Below are positions 45,201 through 53,518 of a stretch of DNA of 64,000 bases, piece after piece. The first letter of the stretch is position 1; the number at the start of each line of letters is the position of its first letter. The stretch spans positions 248,001 to 312,000 of the forward strand of contig NZ_BMUC01000008.1 in the NCBI RefSeq assembly GCF_014649995.1. Direction: 5' to 3'. A program made the position numbers and the translations under genes. A model generated the notes under the pieces. The model saw only the letters and a program-made list of their open reading frames with translations. It made no database searches and was not told where the DNA came from. Origin of the DNA: Streptomyces griseoflavus. GTDB lineage: Bacteria; Actinomycetota; Actinomycetes; Streptomycetales; Streptomycetaceae.

Positions 45201-47974
45201 AGACCAAGTACGACAGGACCGGCCGGCTGGGACACGCCTACGGTTCCTACCGGTACACCGGCGACGGGCAGTCCTTCGCCGTGGTCGTCCAGACCGTGGA
45301 CGAGTTCTACCAGCCGCTGCAGACGGCCTACTCGGTGCCGTCCTCGACCGGTGACCTCGCCGGCCTCTACGTCTTCACCGCCACCTACAACCAGGACGGC
45401 ACCCTCCGGGGCATGGGCATGCCCGCGGCGGGCGGACTCGCGGCCGAGGCCTTCGAGTTCGGCTACGACGAGCTGCAGCGTCCGGTGTCGATGAAGAGCA
45501 GCCTCTCCGACTACGTCACCGGCACCCGCTACTCCACCACCAGCCTGCTCCAGCAGATCGAACTCTCCAGCGGCGGCAAGAAGACCTGGCAGACCTTCGA
45601 CCACGAGAAGGGCACCGACCGGCTGACCCGCTCGCTGGTCAGGACCGAGGGCGCGACCGCCCCGCTGAAGGAGTCGCACTACTCCTACGACCAGGCCGGC
45701 AACGTCCGCTCCATCTCCGACACCGCGGGCGCGGCGCCGGACGTGCAGTGCTTCGCCTACGACACCGGGCAGCGGCTGGCCGACGCCTGGACCCCGGCGG
45801 CCACCGCCGGGCAGGCCACGGGCTCCGGCACGATCGGCGGCGGGCTGGGCGGTGCGGCTCCGGCCGCGTGCGACGGCACGCCGGGCGGGAAGGCCCTGGG
45901 CGGCCCGGCGCCGTACTGGAAGTCCTACACCGTCGACGCGCTCGGCAACCGCCTCAAGGAAGTGGTCCACGACACCGGTCTGGACGCGTCCAAGGACGTC
46001 ACCCGCACCTACACCTACGGCGAGAACGGCGCCGGACCGCACGCCGTCACCAAGGTCGTGGAGGAGACCCCGACCGGCGACTCCCAGTCCACCTACGCCT
46101 ACGACGCCTCCGGCAACACCACCGAGCGGGTTCTGGGCGGCGACACCCAGAAACTCGACTGGGACGCCGAGGGCCAGTTGACGAAGACGGTCGAGGCGGA
46201 CGGCCGCGAGTCCACCTACGTGTACGACGCCGAAGGCAACCGCGTCATGCGCGAGGACGCCACCGCCACCACCGTCTACCTGCCGGGCATGGAGCTGCGC
46301 CTCCCCAAGGCGGGCGGCGAGGTGGAGGCCACCCGCTACTACTCCTTCGCCGACCAGACCGTCGCCGTGCGCACCGACGACGGCAGACTGTCCTGGCTGG
46401 CCGCCGACCACCACGGCACGGGCGAGCTGGCCATCGACGCCGTCACCGGCGCGATCACCGGACAGCGCCGCCAGGACCCCTACGGCGTGGAGCGGGGCAA
46501 GGCGACCGGCAGCTGGCCCGGGGAGAAGGGCTTCGTCGGCGGCACGATCGACACCCAGACCGGCCTGACGAGCATCGGAGCACGCGAGTACGACCCGAAG
46601 CTGGGCAAGTTCATCTCCGTCGACCCCGTCGTCGACTTCACCCAGCCCCAGCAGATCAACGGCTACGCCTACGCCAACAACAGCCCGGTCACCCTCTCCG
46701 ACCCCTCGGGCCTGTTCGTGGGCTTCTTCTACAGCCTGGTCAAGGCCATCACCTGGGTGTTCAGCCAGATCGCCCGCGCCAGGTACGGCAACTCCTACCA
46801 CGACGTGAAGGCGGCCCAGCAGAAGAAGAACAGCGCGGAGCGGCGGTACAACACCGCGAAGCAGCAGACGAAGCAGGCCGCCAAGGAGCTCGTCAAGATA
46901 GCCAAGGACGAGCTGGGCATCGACGCGGCCCTCGACTGCTTCTCCAGCGGCGACCTGGGGTCGTGCGGGGAGACGGCGCTGAACGTCGCCGGCTCCTTCG
47001 CCGGCGGCGTGGTGGGCAAGCTCCTGGTCAAGTACGGCGCTCCGTGGAGGTGGGAGAAGGGCCGGCAGCTGATCAAGAAGGTCTGGGGACTCCTCGACGA
47101 CCTGATCGGCGGGGCCCGACGGACGTGGAAGGAGTCCAAGGCCCTCGACGAGGCCGACGACGCCCTGACGGCGGCCAAGAAGAAGGCGGAGAAGAACCGG
47201 GGCAAGGGCAAGGAGGAGCCCACCAGCTGCCCGGCCAGCAAACACAGCTTCCTGCCCGGCACCGGGGTCCTTCTCGCCGACGGCACCAGCAAGCCGATCG
47301 AGGAGGTCGAACTCGGCGACGAGGTCACCGTCACCGACCCGGAGACGGGCGAGACCACGGTCCGCGAGGTCGTCGGCACCATCGTCACCGAGGACGACAA
47401 GCACTTCGTCGACCTCACCGTCGCCACCGACGAGGGCGCCGCGGCCCTGATCTCCACCACGACCCACCCCTTCTGGGTCGAGTCGGAGGACCGGTGGATC
47501 GACGCCGGTGAACTCCAGCCGGGCATGACCCTCCGCACCCCGTCCGGCGACACCGCCACCCTCACCGGCCTCCGCCACTTCGAACAGCGCCAGCGCACGA
47601 ACGACCTCACGGTCGCCGGCATCCATACGTACTATGTGCTGGCGGGCGAGACTCCGGTCCTCGTGCACAACAACAGCAACTGCAATTCGCTCACGCGTGC
47701 ACAGGCTGACGACGTCGCGAAATACCTGGGGTACAGGAAGACCAAGATGAAGTCCGCGGGCGGGGCCCCGATCTGGGAGAACAAGAAGGCCGGAGGCGGT
47801 CAGCCCCGATATATCACCTATGATCGGACCGGCCACAACAAGCAGGCGATATTCAAGGGCGCCAGCTTCCGCAATCCCTTCCAGTCGACGAAGGATTCGG
47901 CCCGGGACGGGACGTACGGGCTGGATGTGTCTCCGACGGGAGAGGTGTTGGGCCTCAAATGGCTGGCCAAATGA
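42254..47974 (+). CDS. RHS/YD-repeat polymorphic toxin, 5'-truncated, with Hint and C-terminal toxin domains
   Basis: A 1906-codon frame. Residues ~1-1420 are a beta-cocoon of YD repeats (YDxxGR...G units); ~1425-1490 hold the RHS core (GFVGGTIDTQTGLTSIGAREYDPKLGKF ... DPSG). A Lys/Ala-rich helical and hydrophobic linker follows (~1490-1657), then a Hint/pretoxin domain (~1658-1810: SFLPGTGVLLADGT, TTHPFW, HTYYVLAGETPVLVHN) and a 95-residue toxin tip. Frame similarity to RHS proteins (DGNSAQL...KDDKTGTW) continues upstream of the first ATG to about 42190 with no start codon, signal peptide or ribosome site. The gene is therefore a 5'-truncated copy, perhaps silent. A small overlapping gene follows. 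Confidence 0.88.
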   Translation: MTGESGARIDKLTGATNGDDNGEHWKVTTPDGTEYYFGLDRLPGWTSGKEETDSTWTVPVFGDDSGEPCHNATFTKAHCDQAWRWNLDYVKDTHGNVMSYFYDAETNHYALNGKTDVNGTAYHRGGHLQRIDYGQRHEQVHTSAAPARVKFTVAERCLPTDSFTCAEDKRTTANAAHWPDVPVDLECKAGTRCKAGQAAPSFWTTKRLTGVTTQMRTGASSYDDVDAWTLTHRFLDNGDDSRTLWLSKIQHEGRAGDDHIQLPTVDLQGVQLENRVDKDGDNIDAFHRYRLTSVLSETGAQLDITYAPTECTADTLPQPGKSTKRCYPVKWAPPGHIDPITDWFHKHVVARITQTDRTGGGEDLVTRYEYKGPAAWRHAEPDGITDEKYLTWGQWQGYGKVTVTAGNGEVTETRVDYTYLQGMHGDKDPDGGTRSVKVTDSTGTEYTDHKEFTGFELEAATYDKGTGGKVVSKVLTEPWKHDTATQTKSWATTSATVVQLKTTRGYELLSDGTWRKTRSESTYDTDTTTGRLLRTEELGDLATDADDRCVRLWYADNPALNIYELPSRSESVSVDCAATPDRRTQVVADERTSYDGGAFGAAPTRGDATRTERLASHDGTKGTYQITGTTEYDGFGRPTLQTDASGATTRTAYTDANGLISRTKVTNALGHSTTTDHDPARGQATGQTDPNGRRTDLAYDALGRLTSVWLPDRRKTQTPSIKYGYNVRKDKTVTVSTEKIEIGGTYGIEYELYDSLLRPRQKQTEGPDGSRMVADTFYDGTGDISRTNATYNASQAPSDELLTVANGEVGAQTLYEYDGLSRVTAEIFAVAGLEKWRTTTVHEGDRTHIDPPKGGVPVTTITDAAGRLTELRHYQGESPNPDGAEGPGKGYDATRYTYTPAGRTKTVTDAEGNAWRYEYDQLGRQVKAVDPDAGTTVTGYDAADRPVRTTDARGKVHSTVYDALGRVTTTWEGEPETGTKLTETKYDRTGRLGHAYGSYRYTGDGQSFAVVVQTVDEFYQPLQTAYSVPSSTGDLAGLYVFTATYNQDGTLRGMGMPAAGGLAAEAFEFGYDELQRPVSMKSSLSDYVTGTRYSTTSLLQQIELSSGGKKTWQTFDHEKGTDRLTRSLVRTEGATAPLKESHYSYDQAGNVRSISDTAGAAPDVQCFAYDTGQRLADAWTPAATAGQATGSGTIGGGLGGAAPAACDGTPGGKALGGPAPYWKSYTVDALGNRLKEVVHDTGLDASKDVTRTYTYGENGAGPHAVTKVVEETPTGDSQSTYAYDASGNTTERVLGGDTQKLDWDAEGQLTKTVEADGRESTYVYDAEGNRVMREDATATTVYLPGMELRLPKAGGEVEATRYYSFADQTVAVRTDDGRLSWLAADHHGTGELAIDAVTGAITGQRRQDPYGVERGKATGSWPGEKGFVGGTIDTQTGLTSIGAREYDPKLGKFISVDPVVDFTQPQQINGYAYANNSPVTLSDPSGLFVGFFYSLVKAITWVFSQIARARYGNSYHDVKAAQQKKNSAERRYNTAKQQTKQAAKELVKIAKDELGIDAALDCFSSGDLGSCGETALNVAGSFAGGVVGKLLVKYGAPWRWEKGRQLIKKVWGLLDDLIGGARRTWKESKALDEADDALTAAKKKAEKNRGKGKEEPTSCPASKHSFLPGTGVLLADGTSKPIEEVELGDEVTVTDPETGETTVREVVGTIVTEDDKHFVDLTVATDEGAAALISTTTHPFWVESEDRWIDAGELQPGMTLRTPSGDTATLTGLRHFEQRQRTNDLTVAGIHTYYVLAGETPVLVHNNSNCNSLTRAQADDVAKYLGYRKTKMKSAGGAPIWENKKAGGGQPRYITYDRTGHNKQAIFKGASFRNPFQSTKDSARDGTYGLDVSPTGEVLGLKWLAK

Positions 47975-48834
47975 CAGCCGAGCTTGTCGTCAGCCCGAGT
48001 GACCGGCAGGTGCGAGCCTCCCTTGCGGATGCGCCGGCCTGGAACGCCTACGCGGTGGATCTGCGACGGTTCCTCGACGTGGTGATCGAGGCATGCGGAG
48101 CTGACCGGCTTGAGGTCAGTGAGTTGCTGGTCAGCCAACCGCTCCCGGACCGGTACCGAACGCTCCGCAACGGGATGCAGGCCGGCCCGGCGGAGGCGAT
48201 GGATCTCGCTGAGCGGATGGCGGCGGGGCTCGGACCGTACTGCCGACTCGTCGCACCGGGGCGGCTTCGCGTCGAGTCAGGATGGGACGGGGCGCTCCAT
48301 CTCACCATGGATCCAGCGGTGGCCCGTGCGCTGAACGGGCGGGCCGGAGACAACCTGTCTCTTGATTGGCGCGCCTCGGAACCGGATCCCGAGGAAGAGC
48401 CGGGACGTGTCGACGATGTCGTTGATGACGCGTTCTGGGGCTCGGTTCGAGCGGTGGCCGACGGGCTGGTGCTCCTGTGCGAGCGCTGGGCGCATGGTGC
48501 TTACGGCTGCCGATGGTTCAGGGTGACTGCTGGAAACGCGGCGGAGGTGGCGCAGGCTGTACAGCCTCGCTCACTCCTCTGTGTTGCCGCGAACCCTGAC
48601 CTGCGGCTCGACGAGGGAATACTGGAGGAGGATTTCACCGCATTCCAGGCCCCGCTCACGCCTGGCCGGCTCACGTACCGTGCCTATCCAGGGGGAGCCG
48701 ACAGTCTCGTCGACGTGACGGAAGGGGGGATGTCGTTCATGCTGGCGGATGCGGTCCTGGCCGGGTGGTGCGCCGTGGTACCGGATCCGGACGGCGTGAT
48801 CAGAGCCATGTGGGACAGACCTGACGGAGCGTGA
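47971..48834 (+). CDS. Candidate immunity protein for the RHS toxin, or unknown protein
   Basis: A 287-residue protein starting with ATG that overlaps the toxin stop (ATGA); an in-frame ATG at 47959 is alternative. It is acidic, without signal peptide or membrane helices, and I recognise no domain. Toxin tips of RHS proteins are normally followed at once by their cognate immunity gene, so this is the best candidate, though 287 residues is large. DNA here has more A/T-rich third positions (for example GAT, AAT, GCA) than its neighbours, consistent with transfer. Confidence 0.65.
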   Translation: MTAELVVSPSDRQVRASLADAPAWNAYAVDLRRFLDVVIEACGADRLEVSELLVSQPLPDRYRTLRNGMQAGPAEAMDLAERMAAGLGPYCRLVAPGRLRVESGWDGALHLTMDPAVARALNGRAGDNLSLDWRASEPDPEEEPGRVDDVVDDAFWGSVRAVADGLVLLCERWAHGAYGCRWFRVTAGNAAEVAQAVQPRSLLCVAANPDLRLDEGILEEDFTAFQAPLTPGRLTYRAYPGGADSLVDVTEGGMSFMLADAVLAGWCAVVPDPDGVIRAMWDRPDGA

Positions 48835-48920
48835 GGGGCGACGTGTCCATCCGGGCCGGGGCCCGGGGCGGCCAGCGTGTGAGGTCCTCTCTCCGCTGAG
48901 TCGTCGACCTTCTGAAGGCT

Positions 48921-48952
48921 GAATGTTTCGGCATTCGCACCGAATGTTCCGG
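48921..48952. promoter_or_regulatory. Direct repeat GAATGTTYCGG upstream of the LacI-type gene
   Basis: GAATGTTTCGG (48921-48931) and GAATGTTCCGG (48942-48952) have a 21-bp period, two helical turns, placing them on one DNA face. They lie 60-90 nt upstream of the start. TACGAT (48999-49004) 7 nt before the ATG is a likely -10. Confidence 0.45.
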
Positions 48953-49011
48953 CCGTCCGCAGGTACCCGGAGGTCTTCGTTCGGGGAGTCCGCAGGGTTA
49001 CGATCGCGCGC

Positions 49012-50064
49012 ATGACTTCCCCGCAGCCCGCAGAAACCCGGACGCAAGGGCGCAGCGCCCAGACCGCGACGCTCGCCGAGATCGCGCGTGAGGCCGGCGT
49101 CTCCGCGCCGACTGTTTCGAAGGTGCTCAACGGGCGGGCGGATGTCGCTCCCGGCACCCGCAGCCGGGTCGAGGGGCTGCTGCGCGCCCACGGTTACCGG
49201 CGCCGGCGGGCGGAGGCGACCCGCTCGCCGCTGATCGACCTGGTCTTCCACGAGCTGGAGAGCGCCTGGGCGATGGAGGTCATCCGGGGCGTGGAGAACG
49301 TGGCCAGGGACGCCGGGCTGAGCGTGGTGCTCTCCGAGAGCGCGGGCCGGCTCACGCCCGGCCGTTCCTGGGCCGACCAGGTGGCCGCCCGCCGCCCGCA
49401 CGGCGTGATCCTCGTGCTGTCCGGCCTCGACGAGTCCGGGCGGGCCCTGCTGACCAGCCGCTCCATCCCGTTCGTGGTGATGGACCCGGCCGGCGACCCC
49501 GGCACGGACGTGCCCTCCATCGGCGCCACCAACTGGCAGGGCGGACTCGCCGCCACCCGGCACCTCGTCGAGCTGGGCCACACCCGGATCGGCGCGATCA
49601 GCGGCCCCTCGCGGATGATGTGCAGCCGGGCCCGCGTGGACGGCTACCGGGCCGCGCTGGAGACGGCGGGGCTCCCGGTCGACCCGGGACTTATCGTCGC
49701 GGGGGACTTCCACCACGACGCCGGCTACCGGCAGGGCCTCGCCCTGCTGCGCCGCGAGGACCGGCCCACCGCGATCTTCACCGGCAACGACCTCCAGGCG
49801 CTCGGCCTGTACGAGGCCGCGCGCGAGCTGGGGCTGCGGATCCCGGAGGACCTGAGCGTGGTCGGCTTCGACGACCTGCCGGTGGCCCGCTGGGTGGGGC
49901 CGCCGCTGACGACCGTGCGGCAGCCGCTGACGGAGATGGCGGAGGCGGCGGCCAAGCTGGTCCTCGACCTCGGCAAGGGGGAGGATTCCGCCACGGCGAC
50001 CCGGGTGGAGCTGGCGACGAGCCTGGTGGTGCGGAGCAGCACGGCGGCGCCGGGCGGGGCGTGA
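49012..50064 (+). CDS. LacI family transcriptional regulator
   Basis: A 350-residue LacI/GalR regulator. HTH at residues 20-45 (TLAEIAREAGVSAPTVSKVLNGRADVAPGTRSRV) with hinge helix, then a periplasmic-binding-protein-like sugar sensor domain (IDLVFHELESAWAMEVIRGVE; RHLVELGHTRIGAISGP; DLSVVGFDDLPVARWVGPPLTTVRQP). The effector sugar is unknown; no sugar operon is adjacent. TACGAT 7 nt before the ATG suggests a leaderless mRNA. Possible operators exist near its own promoter, at 50103, and at the beta-helix gene 15 kb away. Confidence 0.94.
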   Translation: MTSPQPAETRTQGRSAQTATLAEIAREAGVSAPTVSKVLNGRADVAPGTRSRVEGLLRAHGYRRRRAEATRSPLIDLVFHELESAWAMEVIRGVENVARDAGLSVVLSESAGRLTPGRSWADQVAARRPHGVILVLSGLDESGRALLTSRSIPFVVMDPAGDPGTDVPSIGATNWQGGLAATRHLVELGHTRIGAISGPSRMMCSRARVDGYRAALETAGLPVDPGLIVAGDFHHDAGYRQGLALLRREDRPTAIFTGNDLQALGLYEAARELGLRIPEDLSVVGFDDLPVARWVGPPLTTVRQPLTEMAEAAAKLVLDLGKGEDSATATRVELATSLVVRSSTAAPGGA

Positions 50065-50102
50065 GGCGGGGGCGGCGGTGTCGTGTCGGGCGGGTGCCGC
50101 TC

Positions 50103-50113
50103 CGAAAGTTTCG
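50103..50113. promoter_or_regulatory. CGAAAGTTTCG palindrome before the LCP gene
   Basis: An 11-bp palindrome with one central base, of the CGAAA-N-TTTCG type reported for xylan-related LacI-family operators in streptomycetes. It lies between the LacI-type gene and the LCP gene. A CATAAT -10-like box is at 50169-50174. Confidence 0.4.
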
Positions 50114-50182
50114 AGCGGTGGGAAGTCTGAGAATTTCCCAAGAAAAATGTCCGGGAGTCGTCGCTCGTCATAATTCGGACTT

Positions 50183-51283
50183 ATGTTCCTGCTCGTGACG
50201 GGACATCAGGGGAGCGACGGCACCGGGGACACCGAGGGCGCCGGGAGCGACGGGGGCGGGGCCGGCGGCGCGGGCATACGGTCCGGCCGGCGGGCGCGGG
50301 GACTGAAGATCACGGGGCTCTCGCTGGCGGGCCTGCTCCTGCTCGGCGCCGGAGCGGCCGGCTGGGTGTACTGGCAGCTCGACGACAACATCAGCAGCGT
50401 CGACATCAACGGCGCCCTCGGGGACGACCGCCCCGCCAGGCCGCTGAGCACCCCGTCCGCCGGCGAGACGCTCCCGACCGGGTCCCTGAACGTCCTGGTG
50501 CTCGGCTCGGACTCGCGCAGCGGCGACGAGAACCGGGAACTCGGCGGCGGCGAGGACGGCAGCGCCCGCTCCGACACCGCCATGGTCGTCCACCTCGACG
50601 CCGGACGGACCGCCGCGACGGTGGTCAGCATCCCGCGCGACACCCTCGTCGACCGGCCGTCCTGCCCCCTGCCCGACGGGGAGTCGACGCGGCCCGCGTC
50701 CGGCGCCATGTTCAACAGCGCGTACGAGGTGGGCGGGCCGGTGTGCGCGGTGAAGACCGTCGAAGCGCTCACGGACGTGCGGATGGACCACTACGTCGAG
50801 ATCGACTTCGCCGGATTCGCCCGCCTGGTCGACGCGCTCGGCGGGGTCACCGTCACCACGGAGGAGGACATCGACGACGACCGCAGCCACCTCACCCTGG
50901 AGGCCGGCACCCACCATCTCGACGGCACCGACGCCCTCGCCCTGGCCCGCACCCGCTACGGCGTCGGCGACGGCGGAGACCTCGGCCGGATCGAGCTGCA
51001 GCAGCAGCTCGTCAAGGCGCTGCTGGAGCAGGTGGCGCGGCAGAACCTGCTGACCAGCCCCGCCAGGCTGTACGAGGTCGCCGACGCCGCCACCGACAGT
51101 CTCACCACCGACACCGGACTGGACTCGCTCGGTGAGCTGACCCGCTTCGGCCAGAGCCTGCAGGAGCTGACCTCCGCCCGCGTCACCACCGTGACCATGC
51201 CGGTGGTGCCCGCACCCTGGGACCGCAACCGGGTGGTGGCGCGGGAGCCGGAGGCGGGGGAGCTGTGGGCCTCGTTGAGGTGA
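50183..51283 (+). CDS. LytR-CpsA-Psr (LCP) family protein
   Basis: A 366-residue membrane-anchored LCP enzyme, which transfers polyprenyl-linked glycopolymers to peptidoglycan. One N-terminal helix (ITGLSLAGLLLLGAGAAGWVYW, about 43-64), then the LCP domain: LNVLVLGSDSR near 103-113, RSDTAMVVHLD, VVSIPRDTLVD with the phosphate-binding Arg, and ALARTRYGVGDGGDLGRIELQQQLVKAL. ATG at 50183 has no ribosome site and follows CATAAT by 8 nt. Confidence 0.93.
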   Translation: MFLLVTGHQGSDGTGDTEGAGSDGGGAGGAGIRSGRRARGLKITGLSLAGLLLLGAGAAGWVYWQLDDNISSVDINGALGDDRPARPLSTPSAGETLPTGSLNVLVLGSDSRSGDENRELGGGEDGSARSDTAMVVHLDAGRTAATVVSIPRDTLVDRPSCPLPDGESTRPASGAMFNSAYEVGGPVCAVKTVEALTDVRMDHYVEIDFAGFARLVDALGGVTVTTEEDIDDDRSHLTLEAGTHHLDGTDALALARTRYGVGDGGDLGRIELQQQLVKALLEQVARQNLLTSPARLYEVADAATDSLTTDTGLDSLGELTRFGQSLQELTSARVTTVTMPVVPAPWDRNRVVAREPEAGELWASLR

Positions 51284-51328
51284 GCGGCGGGACGCCGTCG
51301 CGCCGCGCCGCGCGGACCGGGGCCCGAC

Positions 51329-52504
51329 CTACCCCGCCGGGTGCCCCAGCAGCATGGTCGGGGCGCCATCGACGCGGGTCAGGAAGACGGTGACGGACGC
51401 GCGGCCGTGCGGCTTGGGCAGGGCCTTGCGGCGCAGCTCCTCGGGTTCGACGGCGGAACCGCGCTTCTTGACCGTCAGGACGCCGACCTGACGCTCCCGC
51501 AGCAGCGCCTTCAGCTTCTTGACGTTGAAGGGGAGCCGGTCGGTGATCTCGTAGGCGGTGGCGTACGGCGTCGGGCGGTGCTCGTCGGCGGTGATGTAGG
51601 CGATGGTCGCGTCGATGAGCCCTCCGTCGAGTTCCTCGGCGACCTCGGCGACGAGGTGGGCGCGGATGACGGCGCCGTCGGGCTCGTACAGGTACCGGCC
51701 GGGCGGGCGCACGGCCGGGTCGGGCAGTCCCCGGGAGGGGAGGGTGCGCGGCCCGGGGAGGAGGGTGGCGCGGACCGGCGCCGCCTGCCCGGCGCCGAAC
51801 CACAGCACGGCCTCCTTCACGTCCCCGCCGTCTGAGATCCACTCGGCCACCGCGTCGGCCGGCACGGCCTCGTGCGGGATGCCCGGGGCGACCTTCAGCG
51901 CGGCGGCACGGGACGCCGTGCGGGCCGCCCCGACCGCCCAGGACAACGGGGGCGAGTACGCCTCGGGGTCGAAGACGCGGCCCCGTCCGCCGCGCCGGGC
52001 CGGGTCGACGAACACGGCGTCGTACCCGGCCGTGTCCACCTCCGTCACATCGGCCTCGCGCACCTCGATCAGCCCGGCCAGCCCCAGCGCGTCGGCGTTG
52101 GCCCGCGCCGCCGCCGCGGTGAGCGGGTCCCGGTCCACCGCCAGCACCCGGATCCCGGCACGGGCCAGCGCGATCGCGTCGCCGCCGATCCCGCAGCACA
52201 GGTCGGCCACGGAGGTCACACCGAGCTCCCTGAACCGCGCCGCCCGGTACGCCGCCACGCTCGCCCGCGTCGACTGCTCGACCCCGTCGGGCGTGAAGAA
52301 CATGCGCCGTGCGTCCTCGGCCCCGAACTTCGCCTCCGCCCGCTGCCGCAGCCGCGCCTGGCCGAGCGCGGCCGACACCAGTGCGGCGGGGTGCTCACGG
52401 CGCAGCCGGGTCGCGACGGCGAGTTCGTGCGCCGGGTCGGTGTCGCGCACCTCGTCGAGGAGGGCGCGGCCTTCGGGGGTGAGGAGCGGGGCGAGGTCGT
52501 TCAC
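51329..52504 (-). CDS. Class I SAM-dependent methyltransferase with THUMP-like C-terminus
   Basis: A 391-residue protein. An all-alpha N-terminus (to ~80) is followed by a Rossmann methyltransferase core: SAM loop DLCCGIGGDAIALARAG near 98-114, VDRDPLTAAAARANA, and FVDPARRGGRGR near 163-174. The C-terminal ~110 residues (LPFNVKKLKALLRERQVGVLTVKKRGSAVEPEELRRK) match the THUMP-like domain seen in actinobacterial homologues, suggesting an RNA substrate. GTG start at 52504. Confidence 0.88.
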   Translation of the reverse strand: MNDLAPLLTPEGRALLDEVRDTDPAHELAVATRLRREHPAALVSAALGQARLRQRAEAKFGAEDARRMFFTPDGVEQSTRASVAAYRAARFRELGVTSVADLCCGIGGDAIALARAGIRVLAVDRDPLTAAAARANADALGLAGLIEVREADVTEVDTAGYDAVFVDPARRGGRGRVFDPEAYSPPLSWAVGAARTASRAAALKVAPGIPHEAVPADAVAEWISDGGDVKEAVLWFGAGQAAPVRATLLPGPRTLPSRGLPDPAVRPPGRYLYEPDGAVIRAHLVAEVAEELDGGLIDATIAYITADEHRPTPYATAYEITDRLPFNVKKLKALLRERQVGVLTVKKRGSAVEPEELRRKALPKPHGRASVTVFLTRVDGAPTMLLGHPAG

Positions 52505-52594
52505 CGGGTCATTGTGGGCCAGTCGGTGGACCGTACGCCTCCGGCCGCGGTGTCGGGCCGGGTCCGGACCGTCCGGCTGCGAGGATCCGGGCCC

Positions 52595-53518
52595 ATGCGA
52601 GCAGTAGGACAAAATGACAAATACCGGCCGCGGCGTGGCGTGCGGACCGGCCTCGCCGTACTCGCTCTCGCCACCATCGCCTCGGCCTGCGGACAGGGCG
52701 GCGGCGAGAAGGTGGAACCGGCGGCCGGTCAGCAGCCCCTCCAGGCGCCCCCGGCCCGTGCGCTCGACTCCTACGCCACCAAGCTGCGCGCCGCGCACGC
52801 GGCGAGGGTCGCCGCCGCGAAACGCTGGGGCCTGAAGAAGGTGCCCCTGACGGCGCCACCACCCCCGGCGAAGAAGCCGGCGATCACCACCAGGGACGGC
52901 TTCGAGGTCGACGGGCACCGCCGCCTCGGGCTCCCCCCGGTCTTCACCACCGTCCCCACGAAGCAACGGATCCTCTTCCTCACCATCGACGACGGCGAGG
53001 AGAAGGACCCCGCGTTCCTGCGGATGATGAGCGAGCTGAAGGTCCCGTACACGTCCTTCCTCAGCGACTACCTCGTCAAGGAGGACTACGGCTACTTCAA
53101 GCAGATGCGGGACCGGGGCGCCGGCCTGCACAACCACACCCTCCACCACCCCTACCTGCCGGCCCTGTCGTACGCCCGTCAGAAGCGCGAGATCTGCGGC
53201 ATGCAGGAGATCATGGAGGAGCGCTACGGCGAGCGCCCCGTCCTCTTCCGCCCGCCCTACGGCAACTACGACAGGAACACCCTGCGCGCCGCGAAGGCCT
53301 GCGGCATCACCCACGTCCCCCTCTGGAACGAGGAGGTCTTCGTCGACCGCTGGGACTACCGCGAGTGGGACCGCTCGCTGCACCCCGGCGACATCGTCCT
53401 CAGCCACTTCCGCGGCCCCGACGACTGGAAGGGCACGATGCCGGACATGATCCGCCGCTTCCTGAACAAGGTCACGGCGGAGGGGTACGCGGTCGCCCGC
53501 CTGGAGGACTACCTGTGA
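52595..53518 (+). CDS. Lipoprotein polysaccharide deacetylase (NodB fold), first copy
   Basis: A 307-residue exported lipoprotein: twin-Arg-containing signal (RPRR) with lipobox ASAC, Cys32, then a basic Ala-rich spacer. The NodB domain shows LTIDDGE (metal/base Asp near 132-133), HNHTLHHP (metal His near 181-185), RPPYGNYD and a C-terminal HFRGPDDWKG. This family removes acetyl groups from peptidoglycan or related glycans outside the cell. Immediately followed, with GTGA overlap, by a paralogue. Confidence 0.92.
   Translation: MRAVGQNDKYRPRRGVRTGLAVLALATIASACGQGGGEKVEPAAGQQPLQAPPARALDSYATKLRAAHAARVAAAKRWGLKKVPLTAPPPPAKKPAITTRDGFEVDGHRRLGLPPVFTTVPTKQRILFLTIDDGEEKDPAFLRMMSELKVPYTSFLSDYLVKEDYGYFKQMRDRGAGLHNHTLHHPYLPALSYARQKREICGMQEIMEERYGERPVLFRPPYGNYDRNTLRAAKACGITHVPLWNEEVFVDRWDYREWDRSLHPGDIVLSHFRGPDDWKGTMPDMIRRFLNKVTAEGYAVARLEDYL

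Noticed and set aside
41804-47836. A 2010-codon open frame on the minus strand, antisense to the RHS gene
   Set aside because: It mirrors the codon bias of the RHS frame, has low-complexity Gly/Val/Leu-rich content, no domain pattern and no ribosome site. It is a GC-driven artefact.
42254-47974. Intein in the RHS protein
   Set aside because: The Hint domain sits immediately before the toxin tip with the VLVHN end typical of pretoxin autocleavage; there is no C-extein motif or host protein interruption.
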